17,895 bases of DNA from Rickettsiales bacterium (GTDB lineage: Bacteria > Pseudomonadota > Alphaproteobacteria > Rickettsiales > UBA1997). The notes under the pieces were generated by a model. The model was not told the origin of the DNA. It made no database searches and saw only the letters and a list, made by a program, of their open reading frames with translations. Below, piece after piece: positions 1-6,461 of the stretch. The DNA lies in the NCBI GenBank assembly GCA_947455365.1, contig CANGNU010000002.1:1-17895 (forward strand), in the 5' to 3' direction. The stretch's first letter is position 1. Each line of letters starts with the position of its first letter. The position numbers and the translations under genes are program-made.

Positions 1-1056
1 AGAAAGCTTGCGCGCTTGATCATCAGCGGTTAGAGCGTCAATAAATTCGTCTAATTCACCAAGCATAATGTCGTCAATACGATAAGATGTCATGTTGATG
101 CGATGATCAGTGACGCGGCTTTGCGGAAAGTTGTAAGTGCGAATGCGCTCAGAGCGATCACCACTGCCAACTTGCTCTTTTCGTGAAAAAGCGCGCTCTT
201 TTTCTTGCTTTTCTCGTTCTGCCTCATAAAGCCGCGAACGCAATACCTTCAAGGCTTTCTCACGGTTTTTAATTTGCGATTTTTCATCTTGCATTGAAAC
301 TGTAACGCCAGTTGGAATGTGAACAATTCGCACTGCAGAGTCGGTAGTGTTAACCGATTGACCCCCCGGCCCAGAAGAGCGGAAGACATCAATACGCAAA
401 TCTTTTTCCTCAATTTTTACATCAATTTCTTCAGCTTCAGGCAAAACTGCAACCGTTGCCGCAGAAGTGTGGACGCGGCCTGAAGCCTCGGTTTCAGGAA
501 CGCGTTGCACGCGATGCACGCCCGATTCAAACTTTAAGCGCGCGAATGCTCCCTTGCCTGTAATCAAGGCTGACGCGTCTTTGTAGCCACCAAGACCAGT
601 GGTGGAAAGTTCAAGAATTTCAAATTTCCAGCGTTTTTGTTCGGCGTATTTTTGATACATGTGAAAAAGTTTGTAGCCAAAAAGCGCAGCCTCTTCGCCA
701 CCAGTACCAGCGCGGATTTCAAGGATAGAGTTTTTTTCATCAGCAGCGTCTTTTGGCAATAAAGAAATTTTCATTTGTTGCTCAAGAGTGGGAAGTTTTT
801 TTTCCAACTCCATTTTTTCTTCCTCCATCATATCTTTCATTTCCTTGTCGCTATTGGTCGCAAGGGCTTCAGCAATTTCGCTTAATTCTTTCTGAGTTTT
901 TTTGTATTCGTGAATTAAAGCAACAATGGGAATAAGTTCAGAATGCTCGCGAGAAACCTTGGCGTAGTTAGAGCCAAGTGCGTTTGAGTCAAGTAGTTTT
1001 TTTTCAAGTTCGTTATATTTTTCGACAAGACCGTCAAGTTTTTGCGTGAAAGACAT
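1..1056 (-). CDS. prfA: Peptide chain release factor 1 (partial at left edge)
   Basis: Class I release factor that reads UAA/UAG in the ribosomal A site and triggers peptidyl-tRNA hydrolysis. Translating the minus strand from the ATG at 1054-1056 gives 352 open codons up to the left edge. The family is about 355-360 residues, so only a handful of C-terminal residues are missing. The peptidyl-transferase motif GGQ is at residues 231-233 (358-366), inside [12 protein letters not shown]. The codon-recognition PxT motif reads PET at residues 187-189, within [20 protein letters not shown], and marks it as RF1 rather than RF2. The N-terminal third is the usual charged helical domain. The gene is divergent from metG. 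The GGQ glutamine is the expected substrate of PrmC, encoded here at 5542-6459 and not next door as in many bacteria. No clear Shine-Dalgarno site precedes the ATG. Confidence 0.97.
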   Translation of the reverse strand, partial: MSFTQKLDGLVEKYNELEKKLLDSNALGSNYAKVSREHSELIPIVALIHEYKKTQKELSEIAEALATNSDKEMKDMMEEEKMELEKKLPTLEQQMKISLLPKDAADEKNSILEIRAGTGGEEAALFGYKLFHMYQKYAEQKRWKFEILELSTTGLGGYKDASALITGKGAFARLKFESGVHRVQRVPETEASGRVHTSAATVAVLPEAEEIDVKIEEKDLRIDVFRSSGPGGQSVNTTDSAVRIVHIPTGVTVSMQDEKSQIKNREKALKVLRSRLYEAEREKQEKERAFSRKEQVGSGDRSERIRTYNFPQSRVTDHRINMTSYRIDDIMLGELDEFIDALTADDQARKLS

Positions 1057-1164
1057 TTTGTATATTGATTATAAAAGAAGTTTTGCGATAGTTATAAATC
1101 TTGCCCAATCGCCGCTAAGTCAAGCGAGCAGAATAATAAATAAATCTCAAAAAACAACCAAAGA

Positions 1165-2769
1165 ATGTCGCAAAAAAATTTCTATGTAACTTCGCCAATT
1201 TATTATGTGAATGATGTGCCGCACATTGGCCACGCTTATACCTCGGTCGCCTGCGATGTAATAGCAAGGTTTCGTCGCTTGCAAGGTTGCAATGTGCGTT
1301 TTTTAACGGGGACAGATGAACATGGTCAGAAGGTTGAGAAATCGGCCTTGGCGCGTGGTTTGCAGCCGCAAGAATTTTGCGATCAAGTTTCGCTAAAATT
1401 TCGTGAATTGGCGCAAATACTGGGTTTGTCGCATGATGATTTTATTCGCACGACAGAAATTCGTCATAAAAATTGCGCCCAAGAATTTTGGAAGCGCTTA
1501 GAGGCGCGCGGTTTCATCTATAAAGATGTTTATGAAGGTTGGTATGCCGTGCGCGATGAAGCTTTTTATGCCGAAGATGAATTGATTGATGGCAAGGCGC
1601 CTACAGGGGCCGAGGTTTCTTGGCATAAAGAAGAAAGCTATTTCTTCAAACTTTCAGCCTTTCAAGACAAGTTATTAATGTTGTACGAAGCGGCTCCCGA
1701 CTTTGTCCAGCCTGCCTCGAAGATGAATGAAGTTTTGTCATTTGTGCGCGGGGGCTTGCGTGATTTATCAATTTCGCGCAATTCTTTTAAATGGGGCATC
1801 GCCTTGCCAAATGCAGATGGCTCTAAGGTTGCGACAGGTGCGCAAAATCCACACATTATGTATGTTTGGCTTGATGCACTTACTAATTATTTATCAGCCC
1901 TTGACTTTCCCAATGAAGATTCTGCACTTTATCAAAATTTTTGGTGTAACACTTTTGACTCACCTTTACATATTGTTGGCAAAGACATTCTGCGCTTTCA
2001 CGCCGTCTATTGGCCAGCCTTTTTAATGGCGGCCGATTTACCTTTGCCGAACCAAATTTTTGCGCATGGCTGGTGGACAAATGACGGGCAGAAAATTTCA
2101 AAATCTGTCGGAAATGTAATTGATCCATTGAAAGAAATTGAATGGCTAGAGTCTTGTGGTTGTAACCGCCAAACCGCTATCGATTACTTCAAATATTTTT
2201 TAATGCGCGAAGTTCCTTTTGGTAATGACGGCGATTATTCGCGAGCACATTTGTTAGGCCGCATCAATGCTGAATTAGCAAATAATATTGGCAATTTAGT
2301 ACAAAGATCTTTGTCAATGATTCACAAAAATAATAATGGCGAAATTGTTGATATTGCTGGCTTTGTCGAAGGTCAAGAATTGTTGAAAAACGGTTATGCA
2401 TTGCAAGAAAAAGTTACACAAAAAATGGAGCAATTTTCTTATGATCAAGCAATTTTTGAAGTAATTCAATTTTCTTCAACATGCAATCAATTCATTAACG
2501 ACAAGGCTCCGTGGCTTTTAAAAAAAGAAGGAAAGGTTGCAGAAATGAATTTAGTTTTATCGACAATTGCAGAAAGTTTGCGCTTGATTGCATTAAGTTT
2601 GCAACATTTTTTACCGCAATTATCCGCGCAAATTCTTGATATTTTGCAAGTTGATAAAAACGCGCGAAACCTTGATAATATTGGCTCTACACATTCTTTA
2701 AAAGAGGGTCATAAAATTTTAGAGCCACGAATTATTTTTCCGCGGTTAGAAGATAAATCTGTCATTTAA
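1165..2769 (+). CDS. metG: Methionine--tRNA ligase (zinc-less MetG type)
   Basis: Cytoplasmic class I aminoacyl-tRNA synthetase that charges tRNA-Met and initiator tRNA. The HIGH motif is PHIGHAY at residues 19-25, followed by TGTDEHGQKVEK near 48-59. The KMSKS loop is present as KISKS at 310-314 (GQKISKSVGNVIDP). The connective peptide (around EGWYAVRDEAFYAEDEL, 124-140) lacks the CxxC knuckles of the E. coli enzyme, placing it in the zinc-less class common in Alphaproteobacteria and Gram-positives. At 534 residues it has no C-terminal EMAP-like tRNA-binding domain and ends after the anticodon-binding helical bundle, which is normal for this class. The start follows an A-rich leader with no strong Shine-Dalgarno site. 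Its stop overlaps the xth start as TAATG, so the two are probably translationally coupled. Confidence 0.97.
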   Translation: MSQKNFYVTSPIYYVNDVPHIGHAYTSVACDVIARFRRLQGCNVRFLTGTDEHGQKVEKSALARGLQPQEFCDQVSLKFRELAQILGLSHDDFIRTTEIRHKNCAQEFWKRLEARGFIYKDVYEGWYAVRDEAFYAEDELIDGKAPTGAEVSWHKEESYFFKLSAFQDKLLMLYEAAPDFVQPASKMNEVLSFVRGGLRDLSISRNSFKWGIALPNADGSKVATGAQNPHIMYVWLDALTNYLSALDFPNEDSALYQNFWCNTFDSPLHIVGKDILRFHAVYWPAFLMAADLPLPNQIFAHGWWTNDGQKISKSVGNVIDPLKEIEWLESCGCNRQTAIDYFKYFLMREVPFGNDGDYSRAHLLGRINAELANNIGNLVQRSLSMIHKNNNGEIVDIAGFVEGQELLKNGYALQEKVTQKMEQFSYDQAIFEVIQFSSTCNQFINDKAPWLLKKEGKVAEMNLVLSTIAESLRLIALSLQHFLPQLSAQILDILQVDKNARNLDNIGSTHSLKEGHKILEPRIIFPRLEDKSVI

Positions 2770-3587
2770 TGAAAATAATTTCGTGGAACATAAACTCGCT
2801 GCGCCTGCGCCTGCCTTTACTTGCCGAGCTTGTCAAAAAAACTAATCCGCACATAATTTGCTTGCAAGAAACTAAAGTTGTTGATGCCGATTTTCCGCTG
2901 CAAGCCGTGCAGGCATTGGGTTTTGAGCATGTAGAATTTTCGGGAGAAAAATCTTATAACGGCGTAGCAATTCTTTCCAAGCTGCCGCTGCGTAAGCTTG
3001 GTGCCATCGACATTTGCAATTATGGCCATAAGCGACATCTTTCTGTTGCCATAAAAACCAAAGTTGGTGAAGTTGATCTGCACAATTTCTATGTGCCGGC
3101 AGGTGGCGATATTGCTGATGTTGCGCTTAATGATAAATTTGCTCACAAGCTAAAATTTGTCGATTGGATGACCGAGTTTTTTGCTGCACAAAAAAAATCT
3201 TCACCAGAAAATTCTGCGCCAAAAATTATCATTGTTGGCGATTTTAACATTGCTCCGCTGCCGCACGATGTCTGGTCGCACAAGCAATTGCTAAAAGTTG
3301 TTTCGCACACGCCAATTGAAGTTGAGAAGCTAACCAAAATGCAGGCAAGCCTTGATTTTATTGATACCCATCGTCATTTTGTTGATGAATCACAAAAACT
3401 TTATAGCTGGTGGAGCTATCGCGCGCCTAAGCCGCTTGAGTCTAACAAAGGCAGAAGACTTGATCACATTTGGGCGACGCCAAATTTAAAATTGCATATT
3501 AAAGCAATGGAAATTCATCAAGATTTTCGCGTTGCGACACAACCTTCCGATCATGTTCCAATTGCCACAGAATTTGACTTGCTGTAA
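2769..3587 (+). CDS. xth: Exodeoxyribonuclease III (AP endonuclease)
   Basis: EEP-family nuclease of base-excision repair, cutting at abasic sites and removing blocked 3' ends. The family motifs are all visible in order: the N-terminal strand IISWNINSLR (3-12), the metal-binding glutamate in CLQETK (E34), the catalytic Tyr in NFYVPAGGD (Y108), GDFN (157-160, with D158 and N160), the substrate-binding WWSYR (214-218), LDHIW (D232) and the terminal SDHVP (D261/H262). The 272-residue length is typical. The ATG shares one base with the metG stop (TAATG), and no independent Shine-Dalgarno site is seen, so translation probably depends on ribosomes finishing metG. The name xthA would also fit. No obvious terminator follows. 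Confidence 0.96.
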   Translation: MKIISWNINSLRLRLPLLAELVKKTNPHIICLQETKVVDADFPLQAVQALGFEHVEFSGEKSYNGVAILSKLPLRKLGAIDICNYGHKRHLSVAIKTKVGEVDLHNFYVPAGGDIADVALNDKFAHKLKFVDWMTEFFAAQKKSSPENSAPKIIIVGDFNIAPLPHDVWSHKQLLKVVSHTPIEVEKLTKMQASLDFIDTHRHFVDESQKLYSWWSYRAPKPLESNKGRRLDHIWATPNLKLHIKAMEIHQDFRVATQPSDHVPIATEFDLL

Positions 3588-3647
3588 TTTTTTTGTAGCG
3601 ATGAAAAAAAATGCAGAAATATTTTGTCTTTTAAAATAATTTTTTTA

Positions 3648-3679
3648 TAAATTAGATATAATTTTTAATTTCTAATTTA
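3648..3679. promoter_or_regulatory. AT-rich inverted repeat around a -10-like TATAAT, upstream of ferredoxin
   Basis: The arms TAAATTAGA (3648-3656) and TCTAATTTA (3671-3679) are perfectly complementary and flank 14 bases that begin with a consensus -10 hexamer TATAAT (3657-3662). No convincing -35 box lies 16-18 bases upstream; TTGTCT at 3624-3629 is too far. The arrangement could be the ferredoxin promoter with an overlapping operator, but an AT-rich inverted repeat can also arise by chance. Confidence 0.35.
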
Positions 3680-3682
3680 ACT

Positions 3683-3704
3683 TTCGCGAAGAAAATCTTG
3701 CGAA
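3683..3704 (+). promoter_or_regulatory. Possible leader hairpin before ferredoxin
   Basis: TTCGC and AAGA (with one bulged G between them) pair with TCTT and GCGAA around an AAA loop, giving about nine base pairs. It lies between the -10-like box and the ferredoxin ATG at 3720. No U-run follows, so it is not an intrinsic terminator. A 5' leader structure or operator is possible. Confidence 0.3.
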
Positions 3705-3719
3705 TCCACAATCTATCTA

Positions 3720-4055
3720 ATGTCAGACACTGTTAAAATTATTTTCATTACCAAAGGTGAAGCAAAAGAATTCGCCGTTCCAGTTGGCACAACGGTTCTT
3801 GAAGCTGCACATAATAACGACATCAATCTTGAAGGTGCCTGCGAAGGCTCTCTCGCTTGCTCTACTTGCCATGTAGTAGTTGATAAAAAATTCTATGACA
3901 AGCTTGCCGCCCCTACAGAAGATGAGGAAGACATGCTTGATTTAGCTTTCGGTTTAACTCCAACTTCTCGTTTAGGTTGTCAAATTATTATGACAAAAGA
4001 GCTCGACGGTCTTACTCTGGTGGTGCCAGACGAGACTCGCAATGTTTCATTATAA
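3720..4055 (+). CDS. fdx: [2Fe-2S] ferredoxin, adrenodoxin type
   Basis: Small soluble electron carrier with the plant/adrenodoxin fold. Cluster ligands are C41, C47, C50 and C87 (spacing C-x5-C-x2-C-x36-C), in [16 protein letters not shown] and SRLGCQI. The acidic partner-binding stretch [15 protein letters not shown] (65-79) is the hallmark of the adrenodoxin/ISC-ferredoxin branch found in Alphaproteobacteria and mitochondria. In that branch the protein gives electrons to Fe-S cluster assembly. The 111-residue length is standard. No Shine-Dalgarno site precedes the ATG. The gene has its own candidate promoter region at 3648-3679. It is not next to an isc operon here, but the A-type carrier gene erpA lies about 8 kb away. 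Confidence 0.95.
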   Translation: MSDTVKIIFITKGEAKEFAVPVGTTVLEAAHNNDINLEGACEGSLACSTCHVVVDKKFYDKLAAPTEDEEDMLDLAFGLTPTSRLGCQIIMTKELDGLTLVVPDETRNVSL

Positions 4056-4085
4056 AATAAATTAATAATCCAAATTCACAAAATT

Positions 4086-5525
4086 ATGAGCAGAAATATA
4101 GTAAAAGTAGCGGTGGTGTTACTAGTTGCAGTTCTAGTCCATAGCGTATTTTGGTTTTTCAAAACTGGTCAGTTAGAAAAACATGTAAATAATTTTGTTG
4201 CAGAAAACTCTGGCAATGTTTCAATTGCTGAAATTAAAGTTTCTGGTTATCCATTTTCACAAAAAGTTACAATCAGCGAATTGAAATTTTCAATTCCTAA
4301 TCCAGCATTTAGCAAATATCAAGTTGTGGTAAAGCAACTTGAAGCCAAAGCGGGAATTTTCAATAATAATTTTACTGTAGAATTAGTTGATAAAGTTGCA
4401 GTTCAAGATGCCGACAATAACATGGGAAGTGTTGAATTTGCTCAGGCGCCACAAATTGCTTTTTCTTTAGCAAGGGGAATGATTGCCCATTTTTCTTACT
4501 CTGACAGCGGTTACAGAGTTTTTGATATTGATAAAAATGTTGTTTACGCTGCATCTTCTTCATCGGTTACCCTAGATTCTGCGGTTGATGCAAATGAGCA
4601 AATCACTTCTAAATTAAATGTTGCAGTAAAAGATATTGAAGGTTTTGGAATTCTTGATATTTACAAAAATTCTTCTGAGAAAAAAATTATCGATGGAATT
4701 AAAACTGGTGAAATTGTAATTGGCGGCGGCGCTGGTGCGGCTTTAATTGGCACCGATCCTTCTATTCAAGCAGCTTCAATTGCGCCAGCAATGGCGGCGG
4801 CTAATGCAGCGGCGGTTGTTCCTGCAGCTGGTTCACCTGCAGTTGCTGCAGTTAATCCAGCTACTCCTGCAGCAGATGCTGCTGCGGCGCCAGTTGTGGC
4901 AGATGCGGCTTCTAATCCAGCTACCGTTGCTTCAGCACCTGCTGATGCGGTGGCCGCGGCACTTGCGGCGGCGTCAGCTGACAATGTTGTTAAAAGCAAT
5001 TTGATGATTGATTTTGAATATATTTTGACTCCTAATAAAAATGAACAACAAGCTACTGTGCCTCTTGACCCTACGCAAATGCAAGATGCGGTGGTGCAAT
5101 ATAGTCGTGCAATTAAAATTAATAACTTAGAATTTTCTAATCCACTTTACAAAATTACCATCAATGGCCAAGTTAATTCTTTTCAAGATGACAACACTCT
5201 TTCAGGTTTTGTAACGGTGCGCGTTGAAAATATTGCCGCTTTGGCAAACTATATTTCAACTGGCTTTACACAACTTGCTGAACAAAAACAAATTATGCCA
5301 GAAGTGCAATCATCTGATTTATCAGCGCAGTCACCATCGCAAGGCACTGCTTACCAAGATTTCTTGAAGAAAATTTCTGCAGGAATTATTTCAGTTTCAA
5401 CAGAATTATCGGCAAAAAATCAATTGACCAAAGACAATGTTGCGGTGTTTGACATGCGTCGTGAAAAAAATCTTGAATTTGTAATCAATGAAACTCCGCT
5501 TCGTGAAGTTTTAGGAAAATTCTAA
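4086..5525 (+). CDS. DUF2125-like envelope protein with Ala-rich insert
   Basis: 479 residues with no enzyme motif. Residues 5-25 form one uncleaved-looking membrane anchor (VAVVLLVAVLVHSVFWFF). This is followed by a beta-rich domain with the signature VSGYPFSQKVTISELKFSIPN (52-72, quoted in part), which resembles the GfPfr motif of the alphaproteobacterial DUF2125 family. That assignment is from memory of the family and needs a profile search. Residues about 213-300 are low complexity, roughly half alanine with Pro, Val and Asp, and probably form a flexible linker splitting two folded halves. The second half (305-479) again looks like beta strands. The bulk is probably periplasmic, anchored in the inner membrane. 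The gene lies 30 bases after ferredoxin and 16 before prmC, on the same strand, so the three may share a transcript. Function unknown. Confidence 0.8.
   Translation: MSRNIVKVAVVLLVAVLVHSVFWFFKTGQLEKHVNNFVAENSGNVSIAEIKVSGYPFSQKVTISELKFSIPNPAFSKYQVVVKQLEAKAGIFNNNFTVELVDKVAVQDADNNMGSVEFAQAPQIAFSLARGMIAHFSYSDSGYRVFDIDKNVVYAASSSSVTLDSAVDANEQITSKLNVAVKDIEGFGILDIYKNSSEKKIIDGIKTGEIVIGGGAGAALIGTDPSIQAASIAPAMAAANAAAVVPAAGSPAVAAVNPATPAADAAAAPVVADAASNPATVASAPADAVAAALAAASADNVVKSNLMIDFEYILTPNKNEQQATVPLDPTQMQDAVVQYSRAIKINNLEFSNPLYKITINGQVNSFQDDNTLSGFVTVRVENIAALANYISTGFTQLAEQKQIMPEVQSSDLSAQSPSQGTAYQDFLKKISAGIISVSTELSAKNQLTKDNVAVFDMRREKNLEFVINETPLREVLGKF
4722..4985 (+). repeat. Alanine-rich low-complexity segment in the DUF2125-like gene
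   Basis: Codons about 213-300 encode an Ala/Pro/Val/Asp-rich stretch with 37 alanines in residues 226-299. The DNA is a run of degenerate GCN codons with locally high GC compared with its AT-rich surroundings. It is not an exact tandem repeat, but such tracts expand and contract easily and are likely to differ in length between strains. Confidence 0.7.
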
Positions 5526-5541
5526 TTTCCCCTAGAGGCGC

Positions 5542-6459
5542 GTGGAAATTGCAGCAGCGTTAAAATTAGCCACAGAAAAATTGCGGCAAAAAAATATTGA
5601 GAGCGCAGGCCTCGATGCTTTGGTGTTGATGATGCATGCTGCAAATTATTCGCGTGAGGAAATTGTTTTTAATCCACAGCGCGAATTGCCACAAAACTAC
5701 GAGGAAAATTTTTGGCAAGCAATAGCGCGCAGAGAGGCGCGCGAGCCAGTGTCGCACATTATTGCGCAGCGAGAATTTTATGGTCGCAATTTTTTTGTTA
5801 GCTGCAGCGTACTCGATCCGCGGCCCGATTCTGAAACTTTGATTGAGTTTGTCTTAGAAAAATTTCCTGATAAAAATCAAAAATTACAAATTCTAGAAAT
5901 TGGTGTGGGCAGTGGCTGCTTAATAATTTCTTTGTTGAGGAATTTTTTGCAAGCGTCGGCAATTGGCTTGGATATTAGCTTGGCAGCATTAGAGGTTGCG
6001 CAGAAAAATGCTCACACGCATAAGGTAGAAAATAATTTGCGCTTGCTAGAGTCGAATTTGTTTGAAGTATTTTCTGCTAAAAATTTGTCAGAATTTACAG
6101 AGAATAAATTTGCAGTAGCGGCTGAATTGGTGCCGGAATTTTCCAGTAATAAATTTGACTTAATAATTTCCAACCCGCCTTATATTAAGCGCGCTGATAT
6201 TGAAAATTTAGCAGATGAAGTAAAGTGTCACGAGCCCAAGCTCGCACTAGATGGCGGCGTTGATGGTTTAGATTTCTACCGCAGAATTGCTGCGCAAAGT
6301 GCGGGTTTTTTAAAGCCAGCAGGCCTTGTGGTTGTTGAGATTGGGGCGGGGCAGAAAGAAGAAGTTGAAGAAATTTTTGCGGGTGAGGGTTTTGGGTTGC
6401 GTGGCGTGAAGCAAGATTTGGCGGGGGTTGAGAGGGTGTTGGGGTTTGTGGTGGTATAA
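5542..6459 (+). CDS. prmC: Release factor glutamine N5-methyltransferase
   Basis: SAM-dependent methyltransferase (HemK/PrmC) that methylates the GGQ glutamine of RF1 and RF2. The N-terminal helical domain includes the conserved AREPVSHIIAQREFYG (66-81). A substrate-site stretch LDPRPDSETLIEF is at 91-103, the SAM-binding ILEIGVGSGCLI at 117-128, and the catalytic NPPY at 211-214. The GTG start is chosen because an in-frame TAG lies three codons upstream, because the first downstream ATG would remove the conserved N-terminal helix, and because AGAGG lies just before it (5534-5538, rather close). At 305 residues it is longer than the usual 275-290; the extra residues sit between about 175 and 205, just before NPPY. 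Its stop lies 2 bases from the stop of the convergent gene at 6462. Confidence 0.95.
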   Translation: MEIAAALKLATEKLRQKNIESAGLDALVLMMHAANYSREEIVFNPQRELPQNYEENFWQAIARREAREPVSHIIAQREFYGRNFFVSCSVLDPRPDSETLIEFVLEKFPDKNQKLQILEIGVGSGCLIISLLRNFLQASAIGLDISLAALEVAQKNAHTHKVENNLRLLESNLFEVFSAKNLSEFTENKFAVAAELVPEFSSNKFDLIISNPPYIKRADIENLADEVKCHEPKLALDGGVDGLDFYRRIAAQSAGFLKPAGLVVVEIGAGQKEEVEEIFAGEGFGLRGVKQDLAGVERVLGFVVV

Positions 6460-6461
6460 AT

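Noticed and set aside
753..935. 60-codon plus-strand frame inside prfA
   Set aside because: Antisense to the N-terminal helical domain of RF1; composition typical of a shadow frame.
1057..1164. Promoter pair in the prfA-metG gap
   Set aside because: Only weak hexamers (TTGATT, TATAAA) with poor spacing; a divergent promoter must exist but cannot be placed.
1662..2128. Overlapping short frames on both strands inside metG
   Set aside because: Fully inside a conserved synthetase gene, with no family resemblance.
4766..4999. 77-codon alanine-rich minus-strand frame
   Set aside because: Mirror image of the Ala-rich tract of the DUF2125-like gene (GCN codons read as alanine-rich on the reverse strand too).
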